From positions 1 through 18,710 of the forward strand of contig JBDSTZ010000079.1 in NCBI GenBank assembly GCA_039927975.1: a stretch of 18,710 bases of DNA, given 5' to 3'. Every line of letters begins with the position of its first letter. Position 1 is the first letter of the stretch. The notes beneath the pieces are model-generated. The model did not search any database and had not been told where the DNA came from. It saw only the letters and a program-made list of their open reading frames with translations. Below, one piece after another: positions 1 to 6,468 of the stretch. The DNA is from JBDSTZ01 sp039927975. Lineage in GTDB: Bacteria > Pseudomonadota > Gammaproteobacteria > Burkholderiales > Burkholderiaceae_D. The translations under genes and the position numbers were made by a program.

Positions 1-1
1 G

Positions 2-424
2 ATCTACCTCGCCAGCGGCATCGGGAGCATTCCCGATTCCTCCGCCGTCACCGGGGCGCCTACCTCGAATCCGGCGCGCGACAACGGCTCTAATGCCGGC
101 GGCAACGGCAATGGCAATGCGTTTGGCCTGGATAAGGGCAACGCTGGCAACGCTGGCAATAATGGCGGCAACGCCGACGCAGGCACGCCGCTGACCAGCC
201 TGGTGCCGCAAATCGCCGCCGCCGCCGCGCCGCTGGTGGTGCCGGTCGAAATCGTCAAGCAACTGCTGGCCGACGATGCGGCCGTCAGCACCTCGCCTGT
301 CATCGCCGCGCTCGCGCCGGTCCTGCTGGCTGACGAAGGCACGGTCCCCGAGCCTGCCACCCTGACGCTGATGCTGGCCGGTCTGTTGGGCCTGGGTACG
401 ATGGCGCGCCGTCGCCGTCTGTAA
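2..424 (+). CDS. PEP-CTERM sorting domain protein, C-terminal part (5' end outside window)
   Basis: The frame is open from the first bases of the window to the TAA at 422-424, giving 140 visible residues, so the start lies upstream. The last 26 residues (344-421) are a textbook PEP-CTERM signal: VPEPATLTL, a hydrophobic stretch (LMLAGLLGLG), then a basic tail ending MARRRRL. In this family the signal is recognised by an exosortase, which cleaves near the PEP motif and releases the protein to the cell surface or into exopolysaccharide. Upstream is a Gly/Asn/Ala-rich low-complexity stretch (83-184), then an Ala/Val-rich stretch. No enzymatic domain is visible, so the mature function is unknown. 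An internal GTG at 203 could be miscalled as a start, but the frame continues unbroken upstream with the same composition. The exosortase is not in this window. Confidence 0.9.
   Translation: MYLASGIGSIPDSSAVTGAPTSNPARDNGSNAGGNGNGNAFGLDKGNAGNAGNNGGNADAGTPLTSLVPQIAAAAAPLVVPVEIVKQLLADDAAVSTSPVIAALAPVLLADEGTVPEPATLTLMLAGLLGLGTMARRRRL
83..184 (+). repeat. Gly/Asn/Ala-rich coding low-complexity repeat
   Basis: Within the PEP-CTERM gene about 34 codons are almost all Gly, Asn or Ala, with a perfect tandem GGCAACGCT at 137-145 and 146-154 followed by a diverged third copy. Such linkers are common in secreted surface proteins and are prone to length change by slippage. The length-variation point is inference. 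Confidence 0.6.
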
Positions 425-444
425 AGACCTGCGCCGGCCGCTGT

Positions 445-474
445 GCCGCGACGCCCACATCGGCGCGTCGCGGC
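445..474 (+). terminator. Candidate stem-loop after the PEP-CTERM gene
   Basis: GCCGCGACGC (445-454) and GCGTCGCGGC (465-474) form a perfect 10-bp inverted repeat with a 10-nt loop, starting 20 nt after the stop codon. Only a short TTTT follows, about 14 nt downstream, so it lacks the immediate U-tract of a standard intrinsic terminator. It may still protect the 3' end or slow polymerase. Confidence 0.4.
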
Positions 475-497
475 CACTTCGCGGCTGATTTTCCGGG

Positions 498-503
498 TAC
501 AAT
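498..503 (+). promoter_or_regulatory. Possible -10 box for the acyl-CoA dehydrogenase operon
   Basis: TACAAT differs from TATAAT at one position and lies 47 nt before the ATG at 551, just beyond the hairpin that ends the previous gene. No convincing -35 hexamer is seen at 15-19 nt spacing, so this is only a candidate. Confidence 0.25.
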
Positions 504-539
504 TCTTGTGAACGACCGTGCTTTTCAAGCGGCGACCAC

Positions 540-545
540 AAGGAG
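540..545 (+). promoter_or_regulatory. Shine-Dalgarno that fixes the start at 551
   Basis: AAGGAG sits 5 nt before the ATG at 551. The frame is open upstream to a non-ATG codon at 518, but only the 551 start has a ribosome binding site and begins with the family-typical N-terminus (MELDYSQDEQAF). Confidence 0.75.
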
Positions 546-550
546 AGACG

Positions 551-1741
551 ATGGAGTTGGACTACTCGCAGGACGAGCAGGCTTTTCGCCGCACGGTCGA
601 AGCGTTTCTGGCGGCTGAACTGCCGTCCGACATCGCCCGCAAGGTGCAACAGCACCTGCGCTTGGGCAAGGACGATTACGTGCGCTGGCACCGCATCGTC
701 GCCCGCCAGGGCTGGGCGGCGCCCAACTGGCCGGTCGAACTGGGCGGCACCGGCTGGACCCAGGTCCAGCGCCATATCTGGGAAGACGCGTGCGCGCTGG
801 CCGGCGCACCGCCGATCCTTCCTTTCGGCATCAACATGGTGGCGCCCGTCATCATGGCCTTCGGCAATCAAGCGCAAAAAGACTACTTCCTGCCGCGCAT
901 ACTGTCCTGCGAGGACTGGTGGTGCCAGGGCTATTCCGAGCCGGGCGCCGGCTCCGACCTGGCCTCGCTGAAAACGACCGCCGTGCGCGACGGCGACAGC
1001 TACATCGTCAACGGCCAGAAGACCTGGACCACGCTGGCGCAGCACGCCGACATGATCTTCTGCCTGGTGCGCACCGACAGCGGCGTGCGCAAGCAGGAAG
1101 GCATCGCCTTCCTGCTGATCGACATGCACAGCCCGGGCGTCACGGTGCGCCCGATCATCACGCTCGACGAAGACCACGAGGTCAACGAAGTCTTCTTCGA
1201 CAATGTGCGGGTCCCGCTGGCCAACCTGGTCGGCGAGGAAAACAAGGGCTGGACCTACGCCAAATATCTGCTCGGCCACGAGCGCACCGGCATCGCCGCG
1301 GTGGGCCGCTCGAAGCAGGAACTGCGGCAGTTGAAGGCCTTCGCCGCCAGCCAGTCGAAGAACGGCATCTCGCTGCTGGCCGATCCGCTGTTCGGCGCCA
1401 AGGTCGCCGCGCTCGAGATCGAGCTGATGGCGCTTGAAATCACCGCGCTGCGGGTGCTGGCCCAGGCCCACAAGGCGCCCGGTCCCGAAGCTTCGGTGCT
1501 CAAGGTGCGCGGCTCCGAAATCCAGCAGACCCTGGCCGAGCTGATGATGGAGGCGGCCGGCCCGCTGGCGCTGCAGTTCGATCCGGCCTACCTGGAAGGC
1601 GATGCTCAGCACAGCGCCGGCGCCAGCGACGACGCGGCGCCCTTGGCGGCCCACTACTTCAACATGCGCAAGACCTCGATCTACGGCGGCTCGAACGAGA
1701 TCCAGCGCAACATCATCGCCCAGATGATCCTCGGCCTTTAA
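551..1741 (+). CDS. Acyl-CoA dehydrogenase, PimC-like large subunit
   Basis: The 396-residue protein has the standard acyl-CoA dehydrogenase layout: N-terminal helical domain (about 1-120), central beta domain (about 125-225) and C-terminal helical domain. Visible motifs are GYSEPGAGSDLASL (127-140) for FAD/substrate binding, NGQKTWTT (154-161) and the C-terminal YGGSNEIQRN (378-387). The usual catalytic Glu in the YEG motif is Gly379 here. Glu244 in LLGHERTG matches the alternative base position on helix G used by isovaleryl-CoA-type and heteromeric enzymes (inference). Length and sequence fit the large subunit of pimeloyl-CoA dehydrogenase-like pairs. The next gene, 7 nt downstream, encodes a dissimilar second subunit, so a heteromer is likely. 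Flavin-dependent alpha,beta-dehydrogenation is the expected cytosolic reaction; the acyl substrate cannot be told from sequence. Confidence 0.92.
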   Translation: MELDYSQDEQAFRRTVEAFLAAELPSDIARKVQQHLRLGKDDYVRWHRIVARQGWAAPNWPVELGGTGWTQVQRHIWEDACALAGAPPILPFGINMVAPVIMAFGNQAQKDYFLPRILSCEDWWCQGYSEPGAGSDLASLKTTAVRDGDSYIVNGQKTWTTLAQHADMIFCLVRTDSGVRKQEGIAFLLIDMHSPGVTVRPIITLDEDHEVNEVFFDNVRVPLANLVGEENKGWTYAKYLLGHERTGIAAVGRSKQELRQLKAFAASQSKNGISLLADPLFGAKVAALEIELMALEITALRVLAQAHKAPGPEASVLKVRGSEIQQTLAELMMEAAGPLALQFDPAYLEGDAQHSAGASDDAAPLAAHYFNMRKTSIYGGSNEIQRNIIAQMILGL

Positions 1742-1748
1742 GGACAGC

Positions 1749-2885
1749 ATGGACTTCAATCTCAACGACGAACAGCAGCAGTTTGGCGAGTCCCTGCGGC
1801 GCTGGGTGGCGCGCGACTACGCCTTTGACGCGCGCGAGCGCATCATCGCCTCCAGCGATGGCGTGTCCGCCGCCGCCTGGTCCACGCTGGCCGAACTGGG
1901 CATGACCGCCTTGCCGGTGCCGGAGGCGCAGGGCGGCTTTGCCGGCGATGCGCAGGACATGTTCGTGGTGATGCGCGAACTCGGTCGCGGCCTGGTGGTC
2001 GAGCCGTATTTCGCCACCATGCTGGGCGCCGAATTCCTGCGCCTCGGCGGGGCCCATCCGGCGCTGCTCGAACAGGTGGCGGGCGGCCAGCTCACCCTCG
2101 CGTGCGCGCTCGGCGAGCCGCAGTCGCGCCACGACCTGGCCGACATCGCCACCCGCGCCGTCGACAGCGGCGACGCTTATCTGATCGACGGGCGCAAGGT
2201 GTCAGTGATCCACGGCGCCCAGGCCGGCCAATTGATCGTCTCGGCGCGCACCGCCGGCGCGCAGTGCGAGCGCGATGGCGTGACGGTGTTGGTGCTGCCG
2301 GCCGACGCCGAGGGCATCCGCGTCACCGGCTACCGCACGCTCGACGGCATGCGCGCCGCCGACATTGTGTTCGACCAGGTGAGGGCGCCAAAGTCCAACG
2401 TGATCGGCGGCTGGGCGCTGCTTGAACAGGCTACGGACTACGGCGCCGCGCTGCTGTGCGCCGAGGCGATGGGCGGACTCGAAGCGCTGTTCGAGGCCAC
2501 CCTCGACTACCTGAAAACGCGCAGCCAGTTCGGCGTCCCGATCGGCAAATTCCAGGCCCTGCAGCACCGCATGGCCGACATGGCGATCCATCTCGAACAG
2601 GCTAGGTCGATGGCCATGCTGGCGGCGATCAAGGCCGGCGCGGACGACGCCGCCGAACGGCGCCGCTGCGTCGCCGCCGCCAAGTACCGGGTCGGCCAGG
2701 CGATCCGCTTCATCGGCCAGCAGGCGATCCAGCTGCACGGCGGCATGGGCATGACCAATGAGCTGCCGGCCTCGCATTATTTCAAGCGGCTGTCGACGAT
2801 TGAACTGACGCTGGGCGACTCGGACCATCACCTGGCGCGCTTCATGGGCGAACCGGGATTCTTAACAGAGGAAGAACATGCGTGA
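1749..2885 (+). CDS. Acyl-CoA dehydrogenase, PimD-like small subunit
   Basis: 378 residues with the acyl-CoA dehydrogenase fold but degenerate active-site motifs. The N-terminus (MDFNLNDEQQQF) and the C-terminal RSQFGVPIGKFQALQHRMAD (258-277) and LHGGMGMTNE (329-338) are clear family marks. The place of the FAD-loop motif reads GEPQSRHD (122-129) instead of EPGAGSD, and the catalytic YEG region reads LTLGDSDHH (353-361) with no Glu at the usual place. This pattern fits the smaller, partly non-catalytic partner in alpha2beta2 enzymes such as PimC/PimD or the actinobacterial FadE pairs. It starts 7 nt after the previous stop with AAGGA before the ATG. Its last 8 nt overlap the MaoC-like gene. 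Operon partnership with the gene at 551 is well supported; heteromer formation is inferred. Confidence 0.9.
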   Translation: MDFNLNDEQQQFGESLRRWVARDYAFDARERIIASSDGVSAAAWSTLAELGMTALPVPEAQGGFAGDAQDMFVVMRELGRGLVVEPYFATMLGAEFLRLGGAHPALLEQVAGGQLTLACALGEPQSRHDLADIATRAVDSGDAYLIDGRKVSVIHGAQAGQLIVSARTAGAQCERDGVTVLVLPADAEGIRVTGYRTLDGMRAADIVFDQVRAPKSNVIGGWALLEQATDYGAALLCAEAMGGLEALFEATLDYLKTRSQFGVPIGKFQALQHRMADMAIHLEQARSMAMLAAIKAGADDAAERRRCVAAAKYRVGQAIRFIGQQAIQLHGGMGMTNELPASHYFKRLSTIELTLGDSDHHLARFMGEPGFLTEEEHA

Positions 2886-3327
2886 ATTGAGCGTGACGGA
2901 ATTGAAGGCGCTGGCCGGAACCGAAGTGGCGATCTCGGACTGGTTCGTGATGTCGGCCGATCGCATCGGCCTGTTTGCCGAGGCGACCGACGACCAGCAG
3001 TGGATCCACGTCGACGCGGCGCGCTGCGAACGCGAGTCACCGTTCGGCGTGCAGGTCGCGCACGGCTTCCTGACCCTGTCGATGCTGTCGGCCTTGAGCA
3101 ACAGCGCGCTGGCGGTCGGCGGCGTCAAGGTCGGCATGAACTACGGCTTGAACAAGGTGCGCTTTCCGGCGCCGGTGCCGGCCGGCAGCCGCATCCGCGC
3201 GCGCCTGACGCTCAACCACCTCGATCCGATCGAGGGTGGGGTGCAGGCCGAGTGGGGCGTGGAAGTCGAGCGCGAAGGTTCGCTGAAACCCGTGTGCGTG
3301 GCGGAGTGGCTGGTCAGGTATTTGTAG
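2878..3327 (+). CDS. MaoC-like enoyl-CoA hydratase/dehydratase
   Basis: 149 residues, the usual size of a single hot-dog-fold MaoC/R-hydratase subunit. The hydratase-2 motif is recognisable as FAEATDDQQWIHVD (33-46): Asp39 and His44 take the places of the catalytic Asp and His, with DDQQW replacing the commoner GDxNP. The following HGFLTLSML (62-70) matches the conserved helix of the family. The expected reaction is hydration of a trans-2-enoyl-CoA, the product of the acyl-CoA dehydrogenase step encoded just upstream. The ATG lies inside the previous gene (8-nt overlap, with GAGGA as ribosome binding site), so translation is probably coupled. Stereochemistry (R-specific in PhaJ-type relatives) and chain length cannot be read from sequence. 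Its stop is only 10 nt from that of the convergent gene, leaving no room for a separate terminator. Confidence 0.88.
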   Translation: MRELSVTELKALAGTEVAISDWFVMSADRIGLFAEATDDQQWIHVDAARCERESPFGVQVAHGFLTLSMLSALSNSALAVGGVKVGMNYGLNKVRFPAPVPAGSRIRARLTLNHLDPIEGGVQAEWGVEVEREGSLKPVCVAEWLVRYL

Positions 3328-3337
3328 CGTGGGCCGG

Positions 3338-3880
3338 TCAGGATCGCACAAAGGTGCGCCCGACCCGATCAGACATCCGCATGTAAGGGACCCATATGCA
3401 GACAGATACCGTCGCCCGGACCAATGCCCCGCTCGTCTCGGCATCCAGCAAAGGCGCCTCCGGGCTCATCATTTGCATGACCATGGTGTCGAGTATGAGG
3501 AAGGTAAGGGTGCCGATCTGGACCCGGCCATACCATTTGGGCAAAGCCTTCTTTTTACTGAAAAACAGGTAGGCCATGTAGACCCAGCTTGCAAAGAAGA
3601 GCATGTCGATCGTCGCCTCCAAAACGAGCAGGGGACCCCATAGCGGGTGATATGCCGCAGCGCCCGGCGTGGTGACGGACGCCCATGCGCCGTTCTCCAG
3701 GAACGGACCAAGCGCCGCGCGCATTTGGGCAAGCATCACGAATGGCGACATCACAATACTGAGGCCAATCAGGTACAGCCAACCGCCAATCGGTTCGGCG
3801 GCCGCATCGGCCGGCGCCGGTTCATTCTCGACCTCGGTCAGCGCGGCCACTGGCGCTTGATAGGGATTGTACTGCGTCAT
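3338..3880 (-). CDS. DUF2569-type four-helix membrane protein
   Basis: 180 residues with an N-terminal cytosolic tail containing NPYQAP (5-10), a short tag seen at the start of many small uncharacterised membrane proteins. Then come IGGWLYLIGL (31-40) and four predicted membrane segments at about 32-53, 82-106, 121-138 and 152-167. The C-terminal WVPYMRMSDRVGRTFV (163-178) resembles the end of DUF2569 proteins, where an IWIPY segment is followed by a basic SxRVxxTF tail. No function is established for the family. The start at 3880 is supported by GGAAG about 5 nt upstream. Composition is visibly less GC-rich than the flanking genes. It stands alone, convergent with the MaoC-like gene and 168 nt after the dehydrogenase gene on the same strand. 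Confidence 0.8.
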   Translation of the reverse strand: MTQYNPYQAPVAALTEVENEPAPADAAAEPIGGWLYLIGLSIVMSPFVMLAQMRAALGPFLENGAWASVTTPGAAAYHPLWGPLLVLEATIDMLFFASWVYMAYLFFSKKKALPKWYGRVQIGTLTFLILDTMVMQMMSPEAPLLDAETSGALVRATVSVCIWVPYMRMSDRVGRTFVRS

Positions 3881-3923
3881 GGTCTTCCGATCGACATTGC
3901 TATTGTTGGCATGGCGGGTGTGG

Positions 3924-3958
3924 CAGTGCGTCAGTGGCCGCGCCCCGGCCGCGCACTG
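3924..3958 (-). terminator. GC-rich hairpin between acyl-CoA dehydrogenase and DUF2569 genes
   Basis: CAGTGCG (3924-3930) pairs with CGCACTG (3952-3958), and GGCCG (3936-3940) with CGGCC (3946-3950) around a 5-nt loop, with an internal bulge. It lies in the 168-nt gap downstream of the ACAD10/11-type gene. No U-tract follows on the minus strand, so termination is possible but unproven. Confidence 0.3.
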
Positions 3959-4048
3959 AATGATTGTTGATGGTAGGGTCCAAGCGTAAAATTGTCGACA
4001 GGAATTTTTCGACGGCGGGCCGCGAGGCGGACGGCTCCAGTCCTGTAA

Positions 4049-5269
4049 TCAAACGTATTTGCCCAGCTCGATCTTGGCGATCGCATTGCGGTGCACTTCG
4101 TCCGGCCCGTCGGCCAGGCGCAGCGTGCGGTTGCCGGCCCATTGCGCCGCCAGTGGAAAATCGTCCGATACGCCGGCTGCGCCGTGCGCCTGGATGGCCC
4201 AGTCCAGCACCTCCTGCGCCACGTTCGGCGCCAGCACCTTGATCATCGCGATCTCGGCCTGCGCGTGCTTGTTGCCGACGGTGTCCATCAAGGCCGCCGT
4301 CTTGAGCGTGAGCAGGCGCGCGGTATCGATGCGGATGCGCGATTCGGCGATGCGCTCGCGCCACACGCCTTGCTCCGAAATCTTCTTGCCGAAAGCGACC
4401 CGGCTGTTCAAGCGTTTGCACATCAGTTCAAGCGCGCGTTCGGCCACGCCCAGCGCGCGCATGCAGTGGTGGATGCGGCCCGGCCCCAGCCGCCCCTGGG
4501 CGATCTCGAAACCGCGTCCTTCGCCCAGCAGCAGATTGGCCGCCGGCACCCGCACCTGCTCGAACAGGATTTCGCAGTGGCCGTGCGGCGCGTCGTCGTA
4601 GCCGAACACCGGCAGCGGACGCACGATGGTGATGCCGGGCGTATCGGCCGGCACCAGGATCATCGATTGCTGCGCGTGCCGCGCCGCCGCCGGATCGGTC
4701 TTGCCCATCACGATGAAGACGCGGCAGCGCGGGTCGCCCGCGCCCGAGATCCACCACTTGTGGCCATCGATGACATAGTCCTCGCCATCGCGGACGATGC
4801 GGGTGGCGATGTTGGTCGCGTCCGAGGAGGCGACGTCCGGCTCGGTCATGGCGAAGGCCGAGCGAATTTCGCCGCGCAGCAGCGGTTCGAGCCAGTCGCG
4901 CTTGTGCGCCTCGGTGCCGTAACGCTCGATGGTTTCCATGTTGCCGGTGTCGGGCGCGGCGCAGTTGAACACTTCCGGCGCCCACACCACGCGGCCCATG
5001 ATCTCGCACAGCGGGGCGTAATCGAGATTCGACAATCCTTCCGGCGCGCGCGCCGACTTGGGCAGGAACAGGTTCCACAAGCCCTGTTCGCGCGCCAGCG
5101 GCTTGAGGCGCTCGATCAGCTCTGTCGGAATCCAGCGGTCGCCGCGCTCGCGGCCGTTGCGCTCGACTTCCTGCTTGAAGGCCTGCTCGTTGGGGTAGAT
5201 GTGCGCCTCCATGAAGGCCAGCAGGCGCGCCTGCATTTCCTTGCAGCGGTCGGAGTAGTCGAAGTCCAT
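4049..5269 (-). CDS. ACAD10/11-type acyl-CoA dehydrogenase
   Basis: 406 residues with an acyl-CoA dehydrogenase fold. AFAMTEPDVASSDATN (138-153) is the FAD/acyl loop, GHKWWISGAGDP (169-180) the beta-domain motif typical of the ACAD10/ACAD11 branch, and AHGAAGVSDDFPLA (361-374) the C-terminal domain motif. At the catalytic-base position (YEGT in many relatives) it reads ADGPDEVH, putting Asp387 there; I regard this as a feature of the ACAD10/11 branch. The gene lies 45 nt downstream of a kinase-fold gene that corresponds to the other half of the fused eukaryotic ACAD10/11. In mammals ACAD10/11, and in Pseudomonas putida the LvaA/LvaC pair, act on 4-hydroxyacyl-CoA through a phosphorylated intermediate. 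That role is inferred here. AAGGA precedes the ATG by 7 nt. Confidence 0.9.
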   Translation of the reverse strand: MDFDYSDRCKEMQARLLAFMEAHIYPNEQAFKQEVERNGRERGDRWIPTELIERLKPLAREQGLWNLFLPKSARAPEGLSNLDYAPLCEIMGRVVWAPEVFNCAAPDTGNMETIERYGTEAHKRDWLEPLLRGEIRSAFAMTEPDVASSDATNIATRIVRDGEDYVIDGHKWWISGAGDPRCRVFIVMGKTDPAAARHAQQSMILVPADTPGITIVRPLPVFGYDDAPHGHCEILFEQVRVPAANLLLGEGRGFEIAQGRLGPGRIHHCMRALGVAERALELMCKRLNSRVAFGKKISEQGVWRERIAESRIRIDTARLLTLKTAALMDTVGNKHAQAEIAMIKVLAPNVAQEVLDWAIQAHGAAGVSDDFPLAAQWAGNRTLRLADGPDEVHRNAIAKIELGKYV

Positions 5270-5291
5270 GGCGGTCCTTGTCGGGCGTGGA

Positions 5292-5308
5292 GCGGCCTTG
5301 CCGGCCGC
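5292..5308 (-). other. Intergenic hairpin between kinase and dehydrogenase genes
   Basis: GCGGCC (5292-5297) and GGCCGC (5303-5308) form a 6-bp stem around a 5-nt loop in the 45-nt gap. No U-tract follows. It could stabilise the upstream or downstream mRNA, or be a chance GC-rich repeat. Confidence 0.3.
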
Positions 5309-5314
5309 GTTAAG

Positions 5315-6379
5315 TTAGTGGGCGCCGGCGGCGTAGCGCCAGCCGAGTTCCGCGACGGGCCGCGCGGCCTTGCCGTTCTCCAGCGCCTGCGCGCTTGACG
5401 CGGTGCCGTCGACATAGCGCTTCATGATGCCTTGCATAATGCCGGCCAGGCGGAACAGGTTGTAGGCCAGGTAGAAATTGAAGTCCTCGGCGCGAATCAC
5501 GCGGCCGGTGCGCGCGCAGTAGGCGTCGATGTAGGCTTGCTGGCTGGGGATGCCCAGCGCGGCCAGGTCGAGCCCGGCGATGCCGCGAAATTTACCGGGC
5601 GGGATGTGCCAGCTCATGCAGTGGTACGAAAAATCGGCGGCCGGGTGGCCGAGGGTCGACAGCTCCCAGTCGAGCACCGCCAGGATGCGCGGCTCGGTCG
5701 GATGGAAGATCATGTTGTCGAGCCTGAAGTCGCCGTGCACGATGGTGGTGTCGTCGCCGGGCGGAATATGCTGCGGCAGCCACTCGATGAGGCGGTCCAT
5801 CGCCTCGATGGTCTCGGTGGCCGAGGCCTGGTACTGGCGGGTCCAGCGCTCGATCTGGCGCGCAAAATAATTGCCCGGCTTGCCGAAGTCGGCCAGGCCG
5901 ATGGCGGCGTAGTCGACCGAGTGGAGGCGAGCGATGACGCGATTGAGTTCGTCGTAGATGGCGGCGCGCTCGGGCGGCGTCATGCCGGGCAGCGACTGGT
6001 CCCACAGCACCCGGCCGTCGACGCATTCCATGACGAAGAAGGCGCGCCCGATGACTGACTCCTCGAGACACAGCGTGTACTGGCGCGGCACCGGAAAGCC
6101 GGTTCGGTGCAGCGCATCCATGACGCGGTATTCGCGCTCGATGGCGTGGGCCGAGGGCAGCAGCTTGGCGGCCGGCGCCGGTTTGGTGCGCAGCACGTAA
6201 CGGGCCTCGCCGGCCTGGAGCATGAAGGTGGGGTTGGACTGGCCGCCCTTGAACTGCAGCACCGACAGCGGGCCGCCGGGATAGCCTTCGACGGTAGCGC
6301 GCAGATAGGCGTCCAGCGCGTCGACGTCGAAACGCTGGCGCTCCGACACCGGTTTGGTACCGATCATCTCTTCGAACAT
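5315..6379 (-). CDS. Phosphotransferase family (APH-fold) kinase, ACAD10/11 N-domain type
   Basis: 354 residues from the ATG at 6379, chosen because GGGAG lies 5 nt upstream. The frame stays open for 23 more codons, but that extension is Arg-rich and has no family features. Kinase-fold marks: the nucleotide loop KGGQSNPTF (44-52), a lysine in VLRTKP (62-67), the catalytic loop HGDFRLDNMIF (215-225; Asp217 and Asn222) and the metal-binding LDWELSTLGHP (236-246; Asp237). Members beside or fused to ACAD11-type dehydrogenases phosphorylate the 4-hydroxyl of hydroxyacyl-CoA (LvaA in levulinate catabolism; ACAD10/11 in mammals). The neighbouring dehydrogenase strongly supports this branch over antibiotic phosphotransferases. 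The substrate is inferred, not shown. Confidence 0.88.
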   Translation of the reverse strand: MFEEMIGTKPVSERQRFDVDALDAYLRATVEGYPGGPLSVLQFKGGQSNPTFMLQAGEARYVLRTKPAPAAKLLPSAHAIEREYRVMDALHRTGFPVPRQYTLCLEESVIGRAFFVMECVDGRVLWDQSLPGMTPPERAAIYDELNRVIARLHSVDYAAIGLADFGKPGNYFARQIERWTRQYQASATETIEAMDRLIEWLPQHIPPGDDTTIVHGDFRLDNMIFHPTEPRILAVLDWELSTLGHPAADFSYHCMSWHIPPGKFRGIAGLDLAALGIPSQQAYIDAYCARTGRVIRAEDFNFYLAYNLFRLAGIMQGIMKRYVDGTASSAQALENGKAARPVAELGWRYAAGAH

Positions 6380-6384
6380 GGCCG

Positions 6385-6389
6385 CTCCC
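6385..6389 (-). promoter_or_regulatory. Shine-Dalgarno that fixes the kinase start at 6379
   Basis: GGGAG on the minus strand lies 5 nt before the ATG at 6379. No comparable site is seen before the more upstream in-frame start at 6448. Confidence 0.6.
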
Positions 6390-6406
6390 AGGATCGCTGA
6401 CCATCT

Positions 6407-6412
6407 ATTGTA
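6407..6412 (-). promoter_or_regulatory. Possible -10 box upstream of the kinase gene
   Basis: TACAAT on the minus strand, 27 nt before the ATG at 6379, in the 89-nt gap after the phosphatase gene. No good -35 is visible at normal spacing. It would give the kinase/dehydrogenase pair its own promoter; weak evidence. Confidence 0.2.
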
Positions 6413-6433
6413 GCTGATGCCATGGCCCGTTCG

Positions 6434-6456
6434 GCGCGCCCGCCGCAATGGCGCGC
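6434..6456 (-). other. Intergenic hairpin between phosphatase and kinase genes
   Basis: GCGCGCC (6434-6440) and GGCGCGC (6450-6456) form a 7-bp stem with a 9-nt loop in the gap between the two genes. There is no U-tract on the minus strand, so it is not a clear terminator; it may mark an mRNA processing or stability element. Confidence 0.3.
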
Positions 6457-6468
6457 GGCAGGGTTTTC

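Noticed and set aside
3936..3953. GGCCGCG occurring twice as a direct repeat in the DUF2569 upstream gap, considered as a regulator site
   Set aside because: It is better explained as part of the GC-rich hairpin at 3924-3958, and no second occurrence near a promoter was seen.
4091..5398. A 435-codon plus-strand frame opposite the ACAD10/11-type gene
   Set aside because: Arg/His/Val-rich sequence without recognisable motifs, fully covered by a convincing acyl-CoA dehydrogenase on the other strand.
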